A stretch of 64,000 nt of DNA, taken from assembly GCA_950097145.1 (NCBI GenBank), contig CATNCF010000004.1:62001-126000 (forward strand). Direction: 5' to 3'. The translations under genes and the position numbers were made by a program. Of this stretch, positions 36,091 to 43,751 are shown in pieces; the first letter of the stretch is position 1; every line of letters starts with the position of its first letter. The notes under the pieces were generated by a model. It saw only the letters and a list, made by a program, of their open reading frames with translations, was not told the origin of the DNA and searched no databases. The DNA is from an uncultured Lachnospiraceae bacterium (GTDB lineage Bacteria; Bacillota; Clostridia; Lachnospirales; Lachnospiraceae).

Positions 36091-38223
36091 TTATTTTGCC
36101 ACAGAAATCAACAATTCAAACAAATTTCTTTTCTTATACCATAATATGAATCCTGCTGTTGCTATGCAGAGGATAACCCCAACTACAGGTCCGGTAGAAG
36201 TACCTGCTGTATAAATCCACTGCTGGCCAATGCGTCCAAACTGCGCTGCGATTTCTTTCAAATCTGTTTCATCTACGCCAAGCTTCTTGGCAATCTTCGG
36301 CAGCTCCAGATAAAATTCCATCTCATCCTTTCCATCTTTGCCCACCGTCATCATCATCTTCCCGTACATCTGATCCATTTCATTCAAATCATTAATATTT
36401 GTAGAAGTGTGCCATGCGTCCGTGGAAGCAATGTAAAATTCATAAGTTCCTTCTGGAAGTCCCAAAAGCTGAGGATTCCAATTGATCGTCCCGCTGGTAT
36501 CTACTGTAACAAACCGGGGATAAAAAGCCATCTTGGGATTATAGGTACCATTCTGCAGATCACTTTGTTTCTGATTAAACGCAATGGTGACAGCAGACGT
36601 AAATTCTCCTCCTGCCTCCTGCAAGTGCTGCGGCATATTGGTAGTCACATGTGCAAACAGCTTCTCTCCGCTGGAATACAAAGCGCCTTTTGCGTCAATC
36701 TGTGATTCCTGTGAACCAGCAGTGGCATACTCAATGGTAGAATGTCCATAATCCTCCCAATCTTCATAAGAACCGTCATAAATAATGCCGTTAAAAAGAT
36801 TTTCAAGATTATTTCCACTGTCCTGCTGCAAATTTACAATACTCTCAACAATTACATCACCTTCATAAAAACCAAAGGAAAGACTCTTTTCATACTTTGG
36901 AAGCTGGCTCTTTGGCACTGCTATTTCCCACTCGCTTCCCACATAGGCAATCTTCGCTCCATCCACTCCATTCACAGCCGGAGCTGTAGTAAGCTGAATG
37001 TCTGTCTCATATCCCAAATCTGACTTAATTGCAAATTTTCCATTGGAATGGGTTCCTGCGCCAGAAGCGTTACTGCCCTTCCCATCTTTCATATATAGAT
37101 AGAACCAATCTCCATCGTATACTGCCGCCGCCTGGGACAGGCATCCTCTATGCTGATCATTTGGGCAGTCCACATCTGTTTTTGCCACCGCCTCCCAGTC
37201 AGAATAATTTCCGTCAATGACAATCCCCCCATAAACCGGCTGAGGTTTTTCCGCTGCCGCCTGGCCATTGATTTTCTGAATGTCCTTGGAGGCTACAGAT
37301 GTTCCACCAAACTCAACCGTAAAATCTGTATTGTGGAAAAAGCTTACTGGTACAGAAAACTCAGTAACATAAGGTCCGGCATTATTTCCATTTGCCTCAT
37401 TTTTTACGGCTGCGGACGCACCCGCCACATCACCGTAAAATGCATTTTTTACAACAGCTCCGCCCTTCCAAGCATTAATACAAACAGAAGCATCTTCTCC
37501 AGAACTTCCGTCTGCATATGTAAACTTGAAGCTGTTGCTGCTGCCGGCAAAGCCATAATCCCATTCTGTGGACGCGCTTCCTGTATAGCAGAAATATAAA
37601 GTACCTCCGTCTGGAGAAAATGCCGCTTTCCAGGAATCTACATTAGAAAGATTCGATTTGCGTGCCGTAACCTCAGCCCAGTCAAAATCATCTCCGTCAA
37701 TGGCAATACTGCCGCCTGCAACCGGAAGACTGTCCAGCGAAAACACCTGGGGAATATCTTCTTCTATCGGCTCTGTATCTTCCTTTTCTCTATCTTTATC
37801 TTCAACAGAATCCTCCTTGTCTTTATCTTTTTTATCCGCTTCTTCGTCATCCGCTTCTGGATTCTCTGTCTCTCCCTCCGGCTGTCCGGGCTGAACCTTT
37901 GGATTTTCTTCCGGCTCCTGAGGCGTCTCCTCTGCCGGCTGTTCAGGCTGAACATCCGGATTTTCTTCCGGCTCCTGAGGCGTTTCTTCCACCGGCTGCT
38001 CCGGCTGGATATCTGGATTCTGTTCTGGTACGTCTGGCGATTCCTCCGCTGGCTGTCCGGGCTGGGACTGGGGCTGTTCCTGTGCTGGCGCTGTAGGCTG
38101 TCCTTCGGTCTGCGGGGCTTGTGTACTTCCTGGCTCTGTGGCCATAACAGGCATTCCTGACAGAAGAAGTGACACTGACATCAGACCCGCTACAGCTCCT
38201 TTGAAAATCGTTTTGGCTTTCAT
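36091..38223 (-). CDS. secreted exosortase substrate candidate with three DG-x-W modules
   Basis: A roughly 710-residue secreted protein. The ATG at 38223 has GGGAGG seven bases upstream; a TTG two codons earlier is unlikely. A signal peptide ends near 'GMPVMA'. A Pro/Glu/Gln-rich stalk (about 30-125) has three 19-residue repeats, then an acidic Lys/Asp/Glu stretch. Three beta-rich modules start at 'IAIDGDDFDW', 'IVIDGNYSDW' and 'IIYDGSYEDW', like CBM9-type carbohydrate-binding domains. The C-terminus is a hydrophobic helix followed by 'WYKKRN', the form of a Firmicu-CTERM sorting tail. Probably anchored by the adjacent exosortase. Confidence 0.78.
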   Translation of the reverse strand: MKAKTIFKGAVAGLMSVSLLLSGMPVMATEPGSTQAPQTEGQPTAPAQEQPQSQPGQPAEESPDVPEQNPDIQPEQPVEETPQEPEENPDVQPEQPAEETPQEPEENPKVQPGQPEGETENPEADDEEADKKDKDKEDSVEDKDREKEDTEPIEEDIPQVFSLDSLPVAGGSIAIDGDDFDWAEVTARKSNLSNVDSWKAAFSPDGGTLYFCYTGSASTEWDYGFAGSSNSFKFTYADGSSGEDASVCINAWKGGAVVKNAFYGDVAGASAAVKNEANGNNAGPYVTEFSVPVSFFHNTDFTVEFGGTSVASKDIQKINGQAAAEKPQPVYGGIVIDGNYSDWEAVAKTDVDCPNDQHRGCLSQAAAVYDGDWFYLYMKDGKGSNASGAGTHSNGKFAIKSDLGYETDIQLTTAPAVNGVDGAKIAYVGSEWEIAVPKSQLPKYEKSLSFGFYEGDVIVESIVNLQQDSGNNLENLFNGIIYDGSYEDWEDYGHSTIEYATAGSQESQIDAKGALYSSGEKLFAHVTTNMPQHLQEAGGEFTSAVTIAFNQKQSDLQNGTYNPKMAFYPRFVTVDTSGTINWNPQLLGLPEGTYEFYIASTDAWHTSTNINDLNEMDQMYGKMMMTVGKDGKDEMEFYLELPKIAKKLGVDETDLKEIAAQFGRIGQQWIYTAGTSTGPVVGVILCIATAGFILWYKKRNLFELLISVAK
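37888..38058 (-). repeat. three tandem 57-base coding repeats (19-residue Pro/Glu units)
   Basis: Three units of the type [EG]QP-x-EE-[ST]-P-x-x-PE-x-NP-x-x-QP follow one another without gaps in the stalk of the secreted protein. The second and third units are nearly identical at the DNA level, which suggests recent duplication and possible length variation between strains. Confidence 0.8.
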
Positions 38224-38251
38224 AACCAAACCTCCCTTATTAAACTTGGTG

Positions 38252-38605
38252 TTAAAATGTTTCCTCTACAATAGCATAAACACGCAAAGGCGTTTCACTA
38301 ATTTCAAAACGGGCAAACTTCCAATGCTGTCTCTCTAATGCATCCTTCACCTTTAAATAAAACACCTCGCCCAAATGCTCAATACTGGTATCTCCTCCGA
38401 ATTCAGTAAATTCATTCAAATACTGGTATTGATAGGGTGCAAACACCTCTTCCAAAATGGAATCCATACTGGCAAACTCCATAAAATCCTCTTCAATCTG
38501 CCTTGCCACAATCTCAATCTCTATTAAATGGTGATGTTTGTTCTCAATCCGCCCGTCAAAACTATGCTGCATGCATAAACGATATTTCAAACGATGGTAT
38601 TTCAT
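38252..38605 (-). CDS. 6-pyruvoyl-tetrahydropterin synthase-like protein (XrtG operon, paralogue 2)
   Basis: A 117-residue cytoplasmic protein that opens the XrtG operon. Histidines at H14 ('MQHSFDG') and H24-H26 ('KHHHLIEIEI') are placed like PTPS zinc ligands, and 'DTSIEHLGEVFY' is placed like the PTPS 'PT-x-EN' helix. The catalytic Cys position is not conserved. It differs clearly from the paralogue at 30093-30569. Such proteins are known only as XrtG neighbours; function unknown. Confidence 0.75.
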   Translation of the reverse strand: MKYHRLKYRLCMQHSFDGRIENKHHHLIEIEIVARQIEEDFMEFASMDSILEEVFAPYQYQYLNEFTEFGGDTSIEHLGEVFYLKVKDALERQHWKFARFEISETPLRVYAIVEETF

Positions 38606-38659
38606 CTTTTTACCTGCCCATCTTGCTGGTTCTGCGTCTTACTTCTTATTGTGTCATTT

Positions 38660-38689
38660 ATTATAGCACACTTCTAAAGCCGTTTTCAA
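38660..38689 (-). promoter_or_regulatory. promoter of the XrtG operon
   Basis: On the minus strand TTGAAA (38684-38689), an 18-base spacer and a perfect TATAAT (38660-38665), about 55 bases before the first gene. Confidence 0.7.
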
Positions 38690-38781
38690 TCCCTGTATGT
38701 CCCTATTTTACACAAAAAAGGTTCAAATTTTCTCTATTTTGGGCATATTTACCATAATAAAATGAATCTGCCTGCTTATAT

Positions 38782-38812
38782 AAAAAGACCAATCATCTGA
38801 AGATGATTGGTC
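38782..38812 (-). terminator. terminator of the rpsF-ssb-rpsR operon
   Basis: GACCAATCATCT pairs perfectly with AGATGATTGGTC (12 bp, loop of two to four bases), followed on the minus strand by TTTTT. About 20 bases after the rpsR stop. Confidence 0.9.
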
Positions 38813-38832
38813 CAAGCTGAAATTTTTTTACA

Positions 38833-39096
38833 TTAATCTGTGACATAAGGCATCAAAGCAATATGCCTTGCTCTCTTAATAGCAACAGTCAGAGCTCTCT
38901 GATGCTTTGCACAGTTCCCGGTAATTCTTCTGGGAAGGATTTTTCCTCTCTCAGAAATATATCTCTTAAGTTTGTTGGTGTCTTTATAATCAATCACATT
39001 GTCTTTTCCGCAAAATACACATACTTTTTTTCTTCTGCGGATACCGCCTCTTCTCTTCATTGGAGAATCGCTCTTTTCGGTCTTATTGTAAGCCAT
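38833..39096 (-). CDS. rpsR: 30S ribosomal protein S18
   Basis: An 87-residue S18 with the typical '[47 protein letters not shown]' core. The N-terminal extension carries C27 and C30-type residues ('[11 protein letters not shown]'), a partial zinc-ribbon form. It partners with S6 in the 30S platform. It is third in the rpsF-ssb-rpsR operon, 17 bases after ssb. Confidence 0.97.
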   Translation of the reverse strand: MAYNKTEKSDSPMKRRGGIRRRKKVCVFCGKDNVIDYKDTNKLKRYISERGKILPRRITGNCAKHQRALTVAIKRARHIALMPYVTD

Positions 39097-39113
39097 TTTA
39101 TTTACCTCCTGTT

Positions 39114-39554
39114 CTAATTAAAGGGTAATTCTTCGTCAATACCATCAGGAATATTCATAAAACCGTCCCCTGCCGCTGCGCTGGGTTCCGGTCTTCCCAT
39201 GGGCTGGAATCCTCCTGACTGCTCACTGGCTGCCTTACTCTCTGCAAATTCCTGTTCTTCTACCACCACATCTGTGGTATAAACTTTCTGGCCTTCCTGG
39301 TTCGTATAGCTGCCAGTCTGAATTCTCCCTGTTACTGCTATTTTAATTCCCTTGTGGAAATATTTTTCTGCGAACTCGCCGCTTCTTCCAAATGCCACGC
39401 AATTAATAAAATCTGCAGTCTGCTGATCTCCGTCACGTTTGAATCTTCTATCCACTGCCAGAGTATATCTTGCCACCGCCGTAGCCTGATCGCCTTGTGA
39501 ATAGCGAACCTCAGGGTCTCTGGTTAATCTGCCCATAAGTATGACTTTATTCAT
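39114..39554 (-). CDS. ssb: single-stranded DNA-binding protein
   Basis: A 146-residue SSB with an N-terminal OB fold ('[18 protein letters not shown]', '[22 protein letters not shown]', '[26 protein letters not shown]'), a flexible Gly/Ala-rich linker and the acidic tip 'EELPFN', close to the DDIPF consensus that binds partner proteins. Operon with S6 and S18. Confidence 0.97.
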   Translation of the reverse strand: MNKVILMGRLTRDPEVRYSQGDQATAVARYTLAVDRRFKRDGDQQTADFINCVAFGRSGEFAEKYFHKGIKIAVTGRIQTGSYTNQEGQKVYTTDVVVEEQEFAESKAASEQSGGFQPMGRPEPSAAAGDGFMNIPDGIDEELPFN

Positions 39555-39572
39555 CTAATCTCCTCTTTCTAT

Positions 39573-39863
39573 CTATGCCTCGTCCTGTCTAACGCATAAG
39601 AAACGGAGCACATTGTCCATAATACGCACACGTTTTTCCAATTCTGCCGGACAATCTGGCTCTGCATCGAATTTGATGAAATAATAGAAGCCTTCTCTCA
39701 TTTTCTGAATTTCATAAGCAAGCCTTTTCTTGCCCCACTCTTCAACTTCTGTTACTGTACCGCCGAACCGAGTGATATACTCTTTCGCTTTTTCTACAAC
39801 TGCGGCTCTTGGCTCATCCTCGATCTTTGCATTAACGACAAGCGCTAATTCATATTTGTTCAT
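39573..39863 (-). CDS. rpsF: 30S ribosomal protein S6
   Basis: A 96-residue S6 ('YELALVVNAKIED', 'EEWGKKRLAYEIQKMREGFYYFIKFDAEP', 'LEKRVRIMDNVLRFLCVR'). It opens the rpsF-ssb-rpsR operon with an AGGAGG ribosome binding site about 10 bases before the ATG, and may repress its own operon with S18 through the leader. Confidence 0.97.
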   Translation of the reverse strand: MNKYELALVVNAKIEDEPRAAVVEKAKEYITRFGGTVTEVEEWGKKRLAYEIQKMREGFYYFIKFDAEPDCPAELEKRVRIMDNVLRFLCVRQDEA

Positions 39864-39881
39864 GCCTCGTACCTCCTTTTG

Positions 39882-39917
39882 GTCTTCCGGCCCCCCGTCA
39901 GCACAGGGAGCAAGGAC
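39882..39917 (-). promoter_or_regulatory. candidate S6:S18-binding leader motif
   Basis: The rpsF leader can fold as GTC-...-TCCC with GGGG-...-GAC, leaving CCGGAA unpaired on the 3' side. Known S6:S18 leaders in bacteria present a CCG in such a bulge, so the match is plausible but done by eye. Confidence 0.45.
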
Positions 39918-39926
39918 AAATCTAAT

Positions 39927-39932
39927 ATTATA
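39927..39932 (-). promoter_or_regulatory. -10 element of the rpsF promoter
   Basis: A perfect TATAAT within 'TGATATAATATTAG' on the minus strand, 64 bases before the rpsF start. No strong -35 is visible at 16-18 bases. Confidence 0.5.
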
Positions 39933-39956
39933 TCACAATTCGCCAGTTTACCATAA

Positions 39957-40988
39957 TTACCTGGATTTTGCAAGGTTTTTTTCCAAAAAATCCTTGATTT
40001 TCCCATAGTATGTGTAGGGAACTTTATCCTGGGTCTGGCCATGTCCGGCCCCCTTCACGATCAGCAGTTCTTTTTGGCAGGCAGCCGCTTCATACAATTT
40101 CTCCGCCATATGCACAGAAATCATAGCGTCTTCATCTCCATGGATAAATAACGTGGGCACACTGCTCTTCTTGACTGCTTCTAAAGCCGAGGCATCCTTC
40201 AGATTATACCCTCCCCGGATTTTAAGAGCCAGGCAGACAGAATCCACCAGGGGAACTGCCGGTAGATGAAACCATTCTTTTATCTTTTCTCCAAACATTG
40301 AATAGGCGTCTGTATAAGCGCAGTCAGAAATCACAGCGCATACATTCTCTGGCAAATCTTCCTCTCCTGTCATCATTAAAGCCGCGGCAGCTCCCATAGA
40401 CTGGCCGTGCAGTACAATCTCTGCTTCCGGATCCTGCGACAATATGTAATCAATCCAGAGCATACAGTCATAATGATCTGTCCACCCCATTCCAATGAAA
40501 TCACCTTCGCTCTCTCCCTGGCATCTTAAATCCGGCGCCAAAATATGAAAGCCTTCCTGATGATACCAGCGGCCAAAGGGATACATCTCTTCCTTCCATC
40601 CAGTATATCCATGGAGCAAAAGCACCCATCTGTGGCTTACCTTTGAGTCATCCCCATTCTTCTTTGCCGGAAATTCCTCAGCAATCAGCTTATATCCGTC
40701 TTCTGTCACTCTGGAAATTTTCCGCCTCTCTGCCGTTTTGAGCCATTCCTCTGTTTCCTCAAGAGCCTTCGTCCTGTTCATTTCAATATCACAAGACTGT
40801 ACCTGAGCCGCATAGCTTTCTTCCGTAATTCTCTGAAATGCTTCCAGTTTTTCCATAAAAGAAGGAACCAGGGCCGCACTGACCAGGACATTAACCAGAA
40901 CCGCATATGCAGACAGCATTACTGCCGCTGCCACTGCTGATATGATAATTACTTTTTTCCGTTTCCTTTTCCTTCCCTGTTCTCTCAT
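39957..40988 (-). CDS. membrane-anchored alpha/beta hydrolase
   Basis: A serine hydrolase of the YqkD/peptidase-S9-like group. It has a basic N-terminus and one anchor helix (about residues 12-34). Catalytic pattern: 'LLHGYTGWKEEMY' (oxyanion region), 'LHGQSMGAAAALM' (nucleophile Ser), 'FIHGDEDAMISV' (acid) and 'KGAGHGQ' (His). I choose the ATG at 40988 (343 residues), preceded by GAGGCGG, over a longer form at 41051. Probably an esterase or lipase-like enzyme facing the cell surface; substrate unknown. It stands alone. Confidence 0.85.
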   Translation of the reverse strand: MREQGRKRKRKKVIIISAVAAAVMLSAYAVLVNVLVSAALVPSFMEKLEAFQRITEESYAAQVQSCDIEMNRTKALEETEEWLKTAERRKISRVTEDGYKLIAEEFPAKKNGDDSKVSHRWVLLLHGYTGWKEEMYPFGRWYHQEGFHILAPDLRCQGESEGDFIGMGWTDHYDCMLWIDYILSQDPEAEIVLHGQSMGAAAALMMTGEEDLPENVCAVISDCAYTDAYSMFGEKIKEWFHLPAVPLVDSVCLALKIRGGYNLKDASALEAVKKSSVPTLFIHGDEDAMISVHMAEKLYEAAACQKELLIVKGAGHGQTQDKVPYTYYGKIKDFLEKNLAKSR

Positions 40989-41087
40989 GACCGCCTCGAC
41001 CTTAAGTTTCTTATTCCCTAATATCATAACATTTATCTGGAAAAATTTCACCCGGAAAAATTTTCATATCTGTCTTTCCTATCCGCC

Positions 41088-43751
41088 TCACTGCTTTCTC
41101 AAAAACAGCAGGCCAAAGGAACCAGTGCCGCAATTGCTGGAAATCGCCGAAGAAGCCTTCTGTACATATACCCGTTCAAACGCACAATAATGACGCACCA
41201 GTTCCTGTATCTCCTTTAAAGACTGCCGATCCATTCCTGAATAAGTGATAAATAAAATACTATTATCGATATTCTCCACATTTTTCAATGTTCTGCGAAT
41301 ATATTTCTTCGTTACATGGGTAAAGTTCCCAATTAATATTCCGCTTACTGTCATTCTACTTTTCTTTAGTTTTATCATGGGATGCAGAAGCAGCGATTCA
41401 CAGAGAATGTGCACACTTCTCGAAATCCTTCCCCCATGGTACAGCATTTTGGTGTTGCCCATAATAAAACTGGTGGACACACGGCTCTGCAAATCTTCCA
41501 CCATCTCTGTAATTTCCTCTCTGGAAGCATTCTGCACCGCCATATGAGCCGCATGTAATACAGCAATTCCCATGCCGCTTGAGAGATGCCCGGAATCAAG
41601 CACTGTAACATTTTCAAAGGATTTCGCTGCTTCCAGGGCATGTTCATACCCTTCACTGGCACATTTCGCCATGCTGATATGGATTACATTCTGCGCTTCT
41701 GTCAATTTCTGTGCAAAAAAACTAATATAATCTTCCACATCCGGCGCTTTTGATGTTCCTCGTTTTCCTCTTGACAAATAAATCAAAAGATCATCTGTTT
41801 CCAGCTCTCTTCCATCCATAAAACGTCCATAATCCGTACAGACATAATAAGGCTGTACGGAAATACCCATCTGTTCCACAAGTTCCCGGGGCAAATCCGA
41901 TACACTGTCTGTAGTCACTATTAGAGAGGCGCGTTTTCGCTGATCAAACATGAGCACATCTTTTCCGATTTCCGCCTGCATGACGTCTTCACTCAGCCGT
42001 ACCAGTTCCTTGGGAAGAATATTCAATACTGCCGCTTCCAGAAGCGCACCGCTTACTGGCTTTGCCAGATATCCGTTAAACCCTTCCTTTTTATATAGAA
42101 GCTGATTGTCACTGCCGGCGTTGGCTGTAAGGGCAATCACTGGAATATCCTGGCACAGTCCTCCTGTCTGGCTGCGTATTGCATGTAAACACTCTATGCC
42201 GTCCATTTCAGGCATAAGATGATCCATAAGAATTCCGTCATAACGTTTCGCCATTGTATAGTTCAGACATTCTGCACCGCTCATTGCGGTGTCAATCTGA
42301 ACTTTCGTGTCCCTTAATAGCTTTTTTGCCACCACAAGATTCATTTCATTATCATCTACAATAAGGAGCTGTGCCTTTGGCGCCTCAAAGCTCTGCTTAT
42401 ACTGCACCCTGTTTCCAATTTTACCCCTGGACTCCAGGGTAAATGTACCCAATTCCTTCTCTTCAATAATATCCTGATCTAAGGTAACAAGAAATGTTGT
42501 GCCTTTGGTATAAACGCTATTGACATTGATCTCACCGCCCATTAAATCAACAAGCTGTTTTACGATACTTAAACCTAGTCCCGTTCCTTCTATATACCTG
42601 TTTTTTTCCTCATCTACCCGCTTAAATGCACTGAAGAGATGTGGGATATCCTCCTGTTTTACCCCAAGCCCGGTATCCTGTACAGAATAAAAAACTCTTG
42701 CACGGTTCACACCTCTGTGCTCGCACCGGACTGACAGGGTAACGGAACCCTCGCTGGTATACTTAATGGCATTGGTGAGAAGGTTTACCAAAATCTGCTT
42801 GATGCGCACCTCATCTCCGCAAAGCTGACTGGGAATGGAAGAATCTATGTCTAAATGAAATTCCAGATTCTTTTCCTGGGCTTTGATCCAAATCATATTG
42901 ATAATATCAGAGAAAAACGCTCCAGTCTCATAAGATACGTTGACAATGTCCATGTTCCCGGATTCAATCTTAGACATATCCAAAATATCATTTATAATGG
43001 TCAGCAGCATTTTACTGGCTCCCTGAATATTCTTTGCATTTTCCGCAACTTCTTCTGACACATCACTGCGCAGAATCATTTCATTTAAGCCAATGATGGT
43101 ATTGATGGGTGTGCGTATTTCATGGCTCATACTGGAAAAAAAATGATTCTCCGCCTCGCTCATCTCCTCAATTTCCCGTTTCTGCTCCTTTGTAATCCTG
43201 TTTTCTTCCTGGTAAATCAGGTTCTGAAACAGAATCATAGCGCTGGTAAGGCTTCCTACTAAAATGACTGCCACGGCAGAACCCAGATGAGCCACATCTA
43301 TGGTATGGGCGATTACATATTCTGGGCACAAATAATCAAAATAATAACACAAAATTGTTGTAAATGCACAGGCCAGAAAAAAGAGTATTCTTCTCACTCC
43401 ATAAAGTGTCAGGCTTACATAAACAAAAAGAAACGCCAGCCAAAGGGGCGTACCGCCGTACATCCCCCCGGAAGCAAAAAAGTTCACTGGTAAAAAAATA
43501 ATTAAAAGAAATGCCACAAGGGTCGCTCCCCCGTGGATCCAGTTCCTGGAAATACTCACTGCGGTAACCATTACTACCAAAACAATACACCCAAATAGCA
43601 GCAGCAGACTTTCTGAATTTTCACCCGTAAAAAATCCGCCCAGCAGCATAAGTACCAGCGCCGTAATGGTTATCCCCTCAACCAGACGGAAGGTTCGTTC
43701 CTGTAAATCTACCTTACAATCCATAATTGGCTTAAAATATTTTTCAATCAC
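41088..43751 (-). CDS. hybrid histidine kinase fused to a DegV domain
   Basis: An 887-residue sensor. About six N-terminal membrane helices (25-185) are followed by a HisKA box with H210 ('SSMSHEIRTPIN'), an HATPase domain ('NLLTNAIKY', 'DTGLGV', 'GTGLGLSIV'), a receiver domain (about 462-581, phospho-Asp near 510 in 'ILMDHLMPEMDG') and then a complete DegV domain (about 609-887; 'VTTDSVSDLPRELV', 'DSGHLSSGMGIAVL', 'HGGRIS'). DegV proteins bind fatty acids. The GTG at 43751 overlaps the upstream kinase stop by four bases and has AGGAGG nine bases before. Such a fusion suggests fatty-acid sensing by a two-component system. Confidence 0.88.
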   Translation of the reverse strand: MIEKYFKPIMDCKVDLQERTFRLVEGITITALVLMLLGGFFTGENSESLLLLFGCIVLVVMVTAVSISRNWIHGGATLVAFLLIIFLPVNFFASGGMYGGTPLWLAFLFVYVSLTLYGVRRILFFLACAFTTILCYYFDYLCPEYVIAHTIDVAHLGSAVAVILVGSLTSAMILFQNLIYQEENRITKEQKREIEEMSEAENHFFSSMSHEIRTPINTIIGLNEMILRSDVSEEVAENAKNIQGASKMLLTIINDILDMSKIESGNMDIVNVSYETGAFFSDIINMIWIKAQEKNLEFHLDIDSSIPSQLCGDEVRIKQILVNLLTNAIKYTSEGSVTLSVRCEHRGVNRARVFYSVQDTGLGVKQEDIPHLFSAFKRVDEEKNRYIEGTGLGLSIVKQLVDLMGGEINVNSVYTKGTTFLVTLDQDIIEEKELGTFTLESRGKIGNRVQYKQSFEAPKAQLLIVDDNEMNLVVAKKLLRDTKVQIDTAMSGAECLNYTMAKRYDGILMDHLMPEMDGIECLHAIRSQTGGLCQDIPVIALTANAGSDNQLLYKKEGFNGYLAKPVSGALLEAAVLNILPKELVRLSEDVMQAEIGKDVLMFDQRKRASLIVTTDSVSDLPRELVEQMGISVQPYYVCTDYGRFMDGRELETDDLLIYLSRGKRGTSKAPDVEDYISFFAQKLTEAQNVIHISMAKCASEGYEHALEAAKSFENVTVLDSGHLSSGMGIAVLHAAHMAVQNASREEITEMVEDLQSRVSTSFIMGNTKMLYHGGRISRSVHILCESLLLHPMIKLKKSRMTVSGILIGNFTHVTKKYIRRTLKNVENIDNSILFITYSGMDRQSLKEIQELVRHYCAFERVYVQKASSAISSNCGTGSFGLLFLRKQ

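Noticed and set aside
37658-38338. Plus-strand Pro/Ala/Ser-rich frames
   Set aside because: Shadows of the repetitive Pro/Glu stalk of the secreted protein on the other strand.
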